Positions 1 to 7,377 of a stretch of DNA of 64,000 nucleotides are shown here, in pieces. This DNA is from Verrucomicrobiota bacterium. Its GTDB lineage: Bacteria; Verrucomicrobiota; Verrucomicrobiia; Limisphaerales; Pedosphaeraceae. Position 1 is the first letter of the stretch. Every line of letters begins with the position of its first letter. A model generated the notes under the pieces. It was not told the origin of the DNA. It made no database searches and saw only the letters and a program-made list of their open reading frames with translations. Both the position numbers and the translations under genes were made by a program. The stretch covers positions 124,001 through 188,000 of the forward strand of contig JAJPHR010000079.1 in assembly GCA_021325145.1 (NCBI GenBank). Direction: 5' to 3'.

Positions 1-3000
1 CCATTTGAAGCGAGGGAGCGCTTCACATTGTAACCAGTGGCGCCGATGGACGAGTTCCAGGCCAGGGATGCCCGACCATCGCCGGGAATGGCCACCAGAC
101 CGCTGGGAGCCGATGGCGGAGCGCCAACCACGCCCACCACGTTAAATTCGTGAATGCTCCACCACAGTCCCGAAACGTTTCCGGTTTGTGTCACCCGGAT
201 ATAGCGCGCGGTTTGAGTTGGAAATGTAATCAGTGTCAGAGCAGAAGTTCCCGAGCCGGTCGCCACCGGGGAACCCCAGTTGATCCCATCGTTCGAAACA
301 TTAACCTGATAGCCGCGCGGATAATCGCTGGATGAAGCGGCGGCATCCAGCACCAGCTCGTAAAAGGTGTTGGTCCCGTTCATGTCCACTTGGAACCATT
401 GCCCGTTGGTCTGGGGCGTGCCAGTGGACCACCGGGTGTTGATATTGCCATCAATCGCATTTGCCGGTGAACCGCCGGATTCGCTGGAAGAAGCGCTGGC
501 CGCCCAAACGGAGCGGTCAAGCGAGCCGGGCATCGTGACGGCCTGCGCGGAATTGGTGCTTTCGCCGGCCGGATTGAGCGCGGTTATCACGTAATAATAG
601 GTCGTGGCATTCGTCAGGCCGAGGTTTGTATAACTCAACCCCGTTACATTGGGCGCCACGATCCCGTATGGTCCGCCATTGGTGGTGGAGCGCCTAATAT
701 TGTACGCGGTCGCGCCTGCGGCGGCAGCCCAACTTAAAACCGCCTCTGAATCGCCAGGTGACGCGGTTACACCGCTAGGCGCTGGCGGCGCGAAACCATT
801 GACGAACCCGACCGCGAACGATTCCTGCGCCCCAACTGTTGTCGCCCTGGCGATCAGGACATTCCCATTCAGGCTGTCCACCGTGACGTACTTGCCGTTG
901 TTCATGGCTCGTAGGCCGATGTTGCCATTGCCGGCATCCACCTCGGTGAAGGTTTCCCATAAGCCAACGCCAGTTCGATTGGCAACCAACGGAGAATTAC
1001 CGTTGTTGTCCGCGCTGACATAATCATTGTTGTCCAGGCACCGAAGCGCAATGTTCCCGCCACCCGCATCCACGATTTGGAACTGTTGTGGAGCGTTAAT
1101 CGCCGTTCCCTCAGCAAACAGTAAATTTGTGTGGCCGCTGTCCTCCGTGACGTATTTTCCGTTGCCGAGCGCGTTCAACGAATAAGTGTCGCCCACGGCC
1201 AATTGATGCGAAAGCGCCGGGGGTGCGTAATAAAAAGCGAAATACTCCACCTTGCCCAACATTCCGCTTCCGCTGAAAAATACCAGGTAAATAGTGTGGC
1301 TCCCGCTTGCGCCGCTGATGCCGCAATACGCGTTGGCGTACGTTTGCGCTCCGCCAGTATTCGGAATCAAGCACGTCCCAATCAGAGTTCCATTGGTGCC
1401 ATCAAGGTGAATCTCCACACTGCCACCAGAATTTGTGCTGGCGACCCTGGCGACAAAAGCATTTATGCCGCTTAAATTGACATTGTTGTAAGCCGCCCAA
1501 GCTCCAGTCGTAATGTTGCCGATGTCCTGTCCTCCTTCGCCGCAAATCTCCGTCACAATACCCAGCATATTGTCGTAGCTCGTGGCGGACGTTGGAATAA
1601 TGCCCGCGTAGGCGACCGAGCTGTTGGTAAACACGAGTCGCCCCGCCTTGAGCCCCGAAACGCTATTGGAATAAACGAGGGCGTTCCCCATGACCCCCGA
1701 GCCAAGATCCGGCGCTCCAATGGCTATCGCATCAAGCCCGGGATTTGTGATGGTGTTCCGCTGGAAAACAATATTCGTGCCGGTTGAGAAGCCGACCGCA
1801 TCATACAGCGAATCAACGATAATATTTGAAGCGCAATAAACATTGGCCACCGTTCCAACGCCCTGACCGTCGCCACCATTGCCAATCATCAACGCCTGTT
1901 GCTGTTGATTGTAACCATTGCCTCCGCAGCGCAAGACTGTGTTTCCGGTCACCTTGGCCGACAGAAGATCCGAGCCATTCACGCCGAACTTCATCACCCC
2001 CAGCCCAATATATCTGGCCGTGTCACAAAGCAGATTGTTTGTCACCAGATCGTTGATTCCCCCATAAATGCCCATGCACTTGCCACCCCATGGCGCAACG
2101 GCCGTGTTATTCACATAAACAATGTTGCTCATCAGGGTGTAATAATATGTCGTCGAGCCGAACACGTTATAGTTCACCGAATTGATCGCCATCGCATCAT
2201 CCCCGGTGCCACGGACAAAGTTGTTCGAGTACGTCAGGTTCATCCCAATCCCGTCGTCGCTCTGCACGTTGTTGAAATTGCCGCCATCGGACCAAACGCT
2301 TAGCACGCGGCAATTGCGCGCCGTCCCGCCCACGCCGGCGCACCAAAACGCGGAAGTCACGTGTTGAATCCAGACATTGTCCACCACCCAGTTGGTGCCA
2401 TAGAAATTGACTGCCCCGTTGTTGTTATTGCCCGCCCGGCTGGATCCATTGCAATCCAGCGAAATATTGGAAAGGGTGCATGAAATCGTGGTGATGATGT
2501 TGTCCACGCCTTGTGAATTGTTGGTTGGGGTCACGCGATAGATGGTGCTGAACCACTGCCCCGCGCCCTGGATTGCAATTCCGGAAGCGTTCAATCCCCC
2601 GTGGATGGCGCTGATGTAAAACGTCCCCGCCGGAATCCACGCAATCTTTCCCTGAGATTTCGCGGCACTGAAGCAATTGTTGATCGCCGAGGTATTGTCC
2701 ACACCGAGGCTGTTCGATACTGCTCCGTAACTGAGAATGGACAGGGAATTGGCAGGCTGAACCAATGGCAGGGGCGGAGCTTCAAGGTCCACAACGTCTA
2801 GGTAGTAAAACGCCGCGGTGTTCGTTGAATCCATTTGGAATCGAAAAGTGTCCCCCGGCGCGATTGGAGCACCGGCAATAAATGCATGCGTGTCATTCCA
2901 AAAACCACGCGGACTGCCGTCCGCCGGATTCTTATCCGTCTGGCCGTTATAATTGGTCCCTTCGTAACAATAATTTTGCTGTGAATTGACCGCGAACGCC

Positions 3001-3365
3001 TGACGGAATGCGCCATTCACGTAAAAATCAATCGTGGAGGTAATCCCGCCTCCAGTCGGCGCGTCCGGGATGCACGAGCGAAGGTTAATGGCCGTCAGGC
3101 TCTGGCCGGTATTATTGGTCCATTGCACATATTGGCCCGTGGCCGTGAGTTGAACATAAGCATGACCGGACGCCTCCAATTCGGGACTCGAATATTGCGT
3201 GCCTGGTGCGGCGGTGACCGACACCATCATGGCGCCGCCACCCAAAAACCCGCTTTCCGCCTCGTAGCTGATGAACGGCGTTGTTGCGCCAACACTCGCA
3301 AGAACTTTGCGCGTGTCGTCGAACAGTAAAAGCGCCACCGCCAGCAAGAAGAGTGTTCTTTTCAT
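1..3365 (-). CDS. Secreted GH87-like (mycodextranase-type) glycan hydrolase, C-terminus beyond left edge
   Basis: The frame is open from the ATG at 3365 to the window edge (1121 codons, no stop), so the gene is partial. A signal peptide (MKRTLFLLAVALLLF...) leads into a CBM35-like module opening with SYEAES (about residues 32-160). A right-handed beta-helix region follows (about 165-610), starting LSILSYGAVSNSLGVDNTSA and carrying WSDGGNF and RGTGDDAMAI near residue 360-380. These match the Asp-rich motifs of GH87 alpha-1,3-glucanases (mycodextranases) as I recall them. Then come a CBM6-like module (614-714), a fascin-like beta-trefoil (717-852), FN3 (861-949), an F5/8 type C discoidin domain (948-1072) and a second FN3. 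The CBM/helix/discoidin/FN3 mix is typical of GH87 proteins. Predicted role: extracellular polysaccharide cleavage. The substrate is uncertain, and another pectate-lyase-fold family is the alternative. Confidence 0.72.
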   Translation of the reverse strand, partial: MKRTLFLLAVALLLFDDTRKVLASVGATTPFISYEAESGFLGGGAMMVSVTAAPGTQYSSPELEASGHAYVQLTATGQYVQWTNNTGQSLTAINLRSCIPDAPTGGGITSTIDFYVNGAFRQAFAVNSQQNYCYEGTNYNGQTDKNPADGSPRGFWNDTHAFIAGAPIAPGDTFRFQMDSTNTAAFYYLDVVDLEAPPLPLVQPANSLSILSYGAVSNSLGVDNTSAINNCFSAAKSQGKIAWIPAGTFYISAIHGGLNASGIAIQGAGQWFSTIYRVTPTNNSQGVDNIITTISCTLSNISLDCNGSSRAGNNNNGAVNFYGTNWVVDNVWIQHVTSAFWCAGVGGTARNCRVLSVWSDGGNFNNVQSDDGIGMNLTYSNNFVRGTGDDAMAINSVNYNVFGSTTYYYTLMSNIVYVNNTAVAPWGGKCMGIYGGINDLVTNNLLCDTARYIGLGVMKFGVNGSDLLSAKVTGNTVLRCGGNGYNQQQQALMIGNGGDGQGVGTVANVYCASNIIVDSLYDAVGFSTGTNIVFQRNTITNPGLDAIAIGAPDLGSGVMGNALVYSNSVSGLKAGRLVFTNSSVAYAGIIPTSATSYDNMLGIVTEICGEGGQDIGNITTGAWAAYNNVNLSGINAFVARVASTNSGGSVEIHLDGTNGTLIGTCLIPNTGGAQTYANAYCGISGASGSHTIYLVFFSGSGMLGKVEYFAFYYAPPALSHQLAVGDTYSLNALGNGKYVTEDSGHTNLLFAEGTAINAPQQFQIVDAGGGNIALRCLDNNDYVSADNNGNSPLVANRTGVGLWETFTEVDAGNGNIGLRAMNNGKYVTVDSLNGNVLIARATTVGAQESFAVGFVNGFAPPAPSGVTASPGDSEAVLSWAAAAGATAYNIRRSTTNGGPYGIVAPNVTGLSYTNLGLTNATTYYYVITALNPAGESTNSAQAVTMPGSLDRSVWAASASSSESGGSPANAIDGNINTRWSTGTPQTNGQWFQVDMNGTNTFYELVLDAAASSSDYPRGYQVNVSNDGINWGSPVATGSGTSALTLITFPTQTARYIRVTQTGNVSGLWWSIHEFNVVGVVGAPPSAPSGLVAIPGDGRASLAWNSSIGATGYNVKRSLASN

Positions 3366-3388
3366 CTTCAACCAGTCCGGCAACTGAA

Positions 3389-3404
3389 GATGAATTTTTT
3401 CATC
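3389..3404 (-). repeat. Small hairpin in the 5' leader of the GH87-like gene
   Basis: GATGAATTTTTTCATC is a perfect 6-bp inverted repeat with a TTTT loop. It lies 24 bp upstream of the start codon at 3365, and the start region itself repeats TTCATCTTC. It could fold in the mRNA leader. No function is shown. Confidence 0.35.
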
Positions 3405-3459
3405 TCCCGATCAAATTCACAATCACGCAAATATAATCAACCCAGCCACGGGATTGGGG

Positions 3460-3479
3460 CATCCCCGAAATGGGGGATG
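3460..3479. promoter_or_regulatory. Operator-like palindrome upstream of the GH87-like gene
   Basis: CATCCCCGAAATGGGGGATG has 7-bp perfect arms (CATCCCC/GGGGATG). It lies 94 bp upstream of the start at 3365, in the gap between the Nudix gene and the GH87-like gene. A 17/20-identical copy lies at 13765-13784, upstream of another secreted LamG protein on the same strand. No T-run follows on either strand, so it does not look like a terminator. A shared transcription-factor site is an inference. Confidence 0.45.
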
Positions 3480-3498
3480 GCAAAATTAATCCAGCAGT

Positions 3499-3987
3499 TC
3501 ATGAGGCAATGATACAACCGTCATTCGTAAGCCTGCAGATTTTTGAGAGTCGATCCAGGAACGGGATTTGAGCTGGATTGATTTTGGTTCGTGACAGGGC
3601 GAGGGACAGGAAGGCTGCCTGGTCAACCTCCGGTATTTGTTGCATTTTTCCCGATTTGGGAGGCCATTCGATGGTGATCAGGTTGCTTTTGATGGTCGTC
3701 GGGTTGCAGTCACCTTCAAAAGCCCAGGCATGGACAATTTTGCCAGACTTGAGCGCAACACTGCCCAGGGGCGTGAATGTTCCTTGTGGCGTTATGCCGG
3801 TTTCTTCCGCAAATTCACGCTGTGCGGCCAGGAGATGGTCTTCGTTCAATTCGATTTCTCCCTTGGGAATCGACCAGGCGCCCTCGTCCTTACGACGCCA
3901 GAAAGGACCGCCGGGGTGAACCAGCAACACTTCGAGTTCACGATTGCAAATCCGATACATCAAAAGTCCGGCGCTGATTTTAGGCAT
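3499..3987 (-). CDS. Nudix hydrolase
   Basis: A 162-residue protein with a complete Nudix box at residues 43-65: G43, E49, and REFAEETGI at 57-65, fitting GX5EX7REUXEEXGU. The Glu cluster binds Mg2+ for cleavage of a nucleoside diphosphate linked to another moiety. The N-terminus (ISAGLLMYR...LEVLLVHPGGP) resembles the Ap4A hydrolase/NTP pyrophosphohydrolase-like subgroup seen beside housekeeping genes. The substrate cannot be assigned from sequence. It is transcribed leftward, 104 bp after the DUF3175 gene, and may share its transcript. No terminator-like T-run was seen after the stop. Confidence 0.9.
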   Translation of the reverse strand: MPKISAGLLMYRICNRELEVLLVHPGGPFWRRKDEGAWSIPKGEIELNEDHLLAAQREFAEETGITPQGTFTPLGSVALKSGKIVHAWAFEGDCNPTTIKSNLITIEWPPKSGKMQQIPEVDQAAFLSLALSRTKINPAQIPFLDRLSKICRLTNDGCIIAS

Positions 3988-4091
3988 GGATTAGCCTGGC
4001 GTGGATTGACCAAAAATGGAAGTTGCGTTTACCGACCCGCCGTAGCCGCTCATCGCCAAGCTTCTCGCGGACGACATTTCACGCCATGGTT

Positions 4092-4379
4092 TCAGTTTCT
4101 ATGGAAGACTTTTCGCAATTCACCCCTGGCGCGAACCAAAATGTCCTTCTGTTTTGCGGGCAAATGCGAACCGGCGCGGTTGATGTAGAAATTGAGCATG
4201 GACATGGCCGATTGATAGGGCGTGGCTTTGCGCCGGGCGCTGTTTTCAGCCGAACGTTTCAGCGACAGCGCAATCCGGTGAGGGTTGCTTTGGGTGAAAA
4301 CCTTTGGTTCGAGGTCAAGGGCATTGCTGTTCCGCGTCACTTCGCCGGACCAATAACGGCGTTTGGATTTTGTTTTCAT
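4092..4379 (-). CDS. DUF3175 family protein
   Basis: A 95-residue basic protein matching the DUF3175 pattern as I know it: YWSGEVTRNSNALDLEPKVF, then IALSLKRSAENS, then SAMSMLNFYINRAG and LRKVFHRN. The family is small, basic and of unknown function, and is found in soil bacteria. There are no membrane segments or signal peptide. It starts 19 bp after the stop of the 49-50 residue basic protein at 4399-4551, so the two probably form one transcript. The positive charge suggests nucleic-acid association, but nothing in the sequence proves it. Confidence 0.85.
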   Translation of the reverse strand: MKTKSKRRYWSGEVTRNSNALDLEPKVFTQSNPHRIALSLKRSAENSARRKATPYQSAMSMLNFYINRAGSHLPAKQKDILVRARGELRKVFHRN

Positions 4380-4398
4380 TTCAATTCAGAACCGCCGT

Positions 4399-4551
4399 TT
4401 AACCCCGTCGCTTAAAAAATTGCACTGCTCGCTCATGGCGTTTGGCGGCTGCAAGGGTTGGAAAAGTTCCCAGGTTCCGTCGTTTGCCCGTGGCTGGATT
4501 GCGCTTGCGGGAGTAGAGTCGGTATTGGCCTGATTTTAGTTTCCTCATCAT
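4399..4551 (-). CDS. Small conserved basic protein (about 50 aa), partner of DUF3175
   Basis: A short gene reading M(M)RKLKSGQYRLYSRK, then TGKRRNLGTF, then AKRHERAVQFFKRRG and a TAA stop at 4399. Two adjacent ATG codons (4551 and 4548) are both possible starts, giving 50 or 49 residues. The Arg/Lys-rich composition and the RLYSRK/GKRRNLGTF/HERAVQFFK motifs match a small hypothetical family that I recall beside DUF3175 genes. It is on the same strand and 19 bp upstream of DUF3175, with 35 bp separating it from the aldolase stop. The function is unknown. A compact RNA- or DNA-binding protein is a guess from charge alone. Confidence 0.75.
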   Translation of the reverse strand: MMRKLKSGQYRLYSRKRNPATGKRRNLGTFPTLAAAKRHERAVQFFKRRG

Positions 4552-4586
4552 ACGACATGGACCGCACCAAATCGTGCGGCATCAAT

Positions 4587-5609
4587 TTACGCGGCCAGTT
4601 TTTCGGTCTGTGATTCTTCAGGATAGCGGCCATAACGCGCCGCGCTGTTGGACTGCGCGCGTTGCAGCAACGCCCGTTGGCCGGCCAAAACGTCGCTGCC
4701 ATGCCACGCTTGCAGCGCGGCTGATTGCAGAGCGCGGCCGTAAGAAAAGCTCAATTGCCAGGGCGCCTTGTCGATTTGATTCATCGCGTTCAAATGCCGT
4801 GTCGCCAATTCATCGCTTTGGCCGCCCGAGAGAAACACAATGCCCGGCACTGCCGCCGGCACGGTGTGGCGCAAAACACGGAGCGTGGCTTCCGCAACTT
4901 CGCGGACGCTCGCCTGGTTCGGGCAATCCTTGCCCGACGTGACCATGTTGGGCTTGAGCAGCATTTGTTCAAAGACAACTCGATATTCGGCCAGCTCGCG
5001 AAAAACCATGCGTTGCGTGGCGGTGGTCACTTCTTCGCAACGCTCGAGGGTGTGGTCGCCGTCCATCAGCACCTCGGGTTCAACGATTGGGACAAGTCCA
5101 GCCTCCTGACTCAAGGCCGCAAAACGGGCCAGCGCATGAGCGTTCGCGGCCAGGCAGGCAGGCGTCGGTATGGCGTCATCGATGCGAATGACCGCGCGCC
5201 ATTTTGTGAAGCGCGCGCCCAAATCGACATACTCGGCCAGCCGCCCGCGCAAACCGTCCAAACCTTCAGTTACCTTCTCGCCGGGAAAAAGGGCCAGCGG
5301 CTTCGCGCCTTTGTCCACTTTAATTCCGGGGATAATGCCCTTTTGCCGCAACAACTCGGGAAAAGGCGTGCCATCAGCGGCTTTTTGCCGAATTGTTTCG
5401 TCGAACAGAATGACAGCGCTGATGAAATTTTCCAGGCCTGGCGTCGTGAAGAGCATCTCACGATAAGCCCGCCGGTGTTCTTCCGTGGAAGGGAGATTTA
5501 TCGCTTCAAAACGTTTCGTGATGGTGGGTGTGCTTTCATCGGCCGCGAGAATCCCTTTGCCGGGAGCGACAAGCGCCTGCGCAATTGATTCCAACTCATT
5601 CGCATTCAT
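4587..5609 (-). CDS. Class I fructose-bisphosphate aldolase
   Basis: A 340-residue enzyme of the eukaryote-like class I family. It cleaves fructose-1,6-bisphosphate to glyceraldehyde-3-phosphate and dihydroxyacetone phosphate through a Schiff base. The lysine is K219 in MLLKPNMVTSGK. Other active-site signatures are LAADESTPT (D24), GIKVDKG (K97), TKWR (K136) and PIVEPEVL (E177/E179), with LSGGQS near residue 270 for phosphate binding. The length and colinearity with family members are normal. An AAAGGAGG sequence at 5627-5634 lies 17 nt before the ATG, farther than usual for a Shine-Dalgarno site. The DUF3175 pair lies downstream on the same strand. Confidence 0.96.
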   Translation of the reverse strand: MNANELESIAQALVAPGKGILAADESTPTITKRFEAINLPSTEEHRRAYREMLFTTPGLENFISAVILFDETIRQKAADGTPFPELLRQKGIIPGIKVDKGAKPLALFPGEKVTEGLDGLRGRLAEYVDLGARFTKWRAVIRIDDAIPTPACLAANAHALARFAALSQEAGLVPIVEPEVLMDGDHTLERCEEVTTATQRMVFRELAEYRVVFEQMLLKPNMVTSGKDCPNQASVREVAEATLRVLRHTVPAAVPGIVFLSGGQSDELATRHLNAMNQIDKAPWQLSFSYGRALQSAALQAWHGSDVLAGQRALLQRAQSNSAARYGRYPEESQTEKLAA

Positions 5610-5703
5610 ACATCACGAATTTTCACCCTCCTTTACGTTACTCCAAGAAAGCCAAACTGCAAAGCGTCTGCTGGCGAACGAAACTGCCGGGCTTTGCGAG
5701 AGG

Positions 5704-7206
5704 CTAGGGTGAGCGTACGCGATAGAAGCGTTGCGGATTGTTTGCGGCCTGCAGATCGATGAATTGAAACTGGCCGGGCGAAACTTCCGTGACGCTGCCG
5801 AGCGCCGTCCAGTTGCTCAATGGCAGCGTCAGATTTGTCGCAGCCAAGGCGGAGAAACTCGCCCCCGCGGCGTTCGTGAAAGCAAACTGGAAAGCGCCAT
5901 TGTTCAGCGTTTGGGGGGCATTCAACTGGAATGGATCAACCTGCGCCAGCTTGACCTTGACCACCTGATTCGGCCGACTGTCCTGGCCAAAATAAGCGTA
6001 TCCGCGCACCGGGTCAATGACTGCCGAGCGCAAAAAAACCTCACCGAAAGGCAGGATGCCGTCGAGGTTGGTAGTCGTGTTGTTGGTGGTCATGCCGCTG
6101 GGTGGCGGTGTGTCCGGACCTCCTGGAAATGGCAAGAAGCCGATTTCCACGGGCAGATTCGTTCCATTCAGACTGAACTGATACACCCCGCCGGGATAGG
6201 AATTGTCATTCGCAAAATAGACAAAGCCATTGACGGGATCACAGACCGAGGCAGCCATCCGCCCCTCGCCGGGATGGAGATTGACGGAGCCAACGAGGGT
6301 GGGAGGCACATCTCCCGCCTCGAGTTTCACCTTGAAAATCTTGCCGGGGGTATTCGTATCCGAGTCATAGGTATCGTAATAGGCGTAACCATGCACCGTA
6401 TCAATGGAAGCGCCGTCAATGAATGCGCCCACCGAGTTCAGGCTAAGCGCGCCGATGCGCACCGGCGGATTCGCGCCAGGCGTCATTTTGATTTTCACAA
6501 CCACCGGCGAGGCGTTGGAACTCGGAGCCGTCACGAAATAGGCATAACCCTTTTGAGCATCCACGACGCTGCCCAGCAGAAAATTGGTTTCTCCGGCATT
6601 GAGGGTCACTGATCCAAGTTCCGTAAAATTGGAAAGCGCGACTTTGGCGACCTTGGCGGGATTCCCCGAAACTGTGCAGAGAACGTACGCGCAGTGGTTG
6701 GCCGGATTCGGGTCAGAGTCATCAACGACGACGGCAGCAGCACTGCCTGCGGTCAGGGAGATCGAACCGGCGTTGGTCGCCGGATTCGCTCCCGCGCCAA
6801 CTCCGTACCGCTTAAGCGTTCCTCCCGGGAAATACACATACCCGGCACCCAGGTCAAACGCGCTGCCGGCGAACTGGCCGGTATTCGTAGCCGGGCCGAT
6901 CTGCACGGGCAGATTCCCGGTGATGTCCAGTTTGTATAGATAGCTGCCGACGAAGTACGCATAGCCATTCGTTGGATCAATGAACGCGGTGTACATCCCC
7001 TTGTCGTCGGGACTGGAGTGACGTGGTCCCAGGGTCGTATGGCCGATGCGCTGCGGGTTGCCCGCGATTGCCGCCATGGCAAATCCAATTACCAACAGTC
7101 CAACCGACATGAGTAATTTGCTCTTCCTGATAGAGACATCACCGCGCGCTTGCGCGGCAGAAATGTTCCGGAGCGCTTGCCACTTGGGCTGTTTTATGGA
7201 CCACAC
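5704..7206 (-). CDS. Secreted repeat beta-propeller protein
   Basis: A 500-residue secreted protein. The hydrophobic signal segment is LLMSVGLLVIGFAMAAIAG (about residues 31-49). The 32-residue lead could be non-native, with M33 (ATG at 7110) as the alternative start. The body has about seven repeats of the type D...GYAYF(V/G)...VVKVKL (for example DPTNGYAYFVGSYLYKLD, DAQKGYAYFV, DPVNGFVYFAND, DPVRGYAYFGQD), pointing to a YVTN/NHL-like beta-propeller. The last 70 residues (FQFAFTNAAG...SNWTALGSV...QRFYRV) belong to a C-terminal module that recurs in other secreted proteins in this window. No catalytic motif was recognised. Likely extracellular or outer-membrane associated. Confidence 0.8.
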   Translation of the reverse strand: MWSIKQPKWQALRNISAAQARGDVSIRKSKLLMSVGLLVIGFAMAAIAGNPQRIGHTTLGPRHSSPDDKGMYTAFIDPTNGYAYFVGSYLYKLDITGNLPVQIGPATNTGQFAGSAFDLGAGYVYFPGGTLKRYGVGAGANPATNAGSISLTAGSAAAVVVDDSDPNPANHCAYVLCTVSGNPAKVAKVALSNFTELGSVTLNAGETNFLLGSVVDAQKGYAYFVTAPSSNASPVVVKIKMTPGANPPVRIGALSLNSVGAFIDGASIDTVHGYAYYDTYDSDTNTPGKIFKVKLEAGDVPPTLVGSVNLHPGEGRMAASVCDPVNGFVYFANDNSYPGGVYQFSLNGTNLPVEIGFLPFPGGPDTPPPSGMTTNNTTTNLDGILPFGEVFLRSAVIDPVRGYAYFGQDSRPNQVVKVKLAQVDPFQLNAPQTLNNGAFQFAFTNAAGASFSALAATNLTLPLSNWTALGSVTEVSPGQFQFIDLQAANNPQRFYRVRSP

Positions 7207-7377
7207 GCAATATTGCTAAAGCAGGTTTCGGGCCGAGATCAGGCCTCTTCCAATTGACATCTCCCCAAATGGGACGTGCAAGCAGGGCGAGATGCCCCAT
7301 TCTCCATTCGGGGGCTGGCGATGGCCCTTGTCGGGACTTCCGAACATGCTAAACTTATTCTTTTGCCGGAAATACAA

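Noticed and set aside
3460..3479. Palindrome as a terminator for the Nudix gene
   Set aside because: No T-run on either strand after the hairpin, and a close copy sits upstream of another gene, so a regulatory site fits better.
4725..5588. 287-residue rightward open frame
   Set aside because: Antisense to the aldolase; no recognisable motif.
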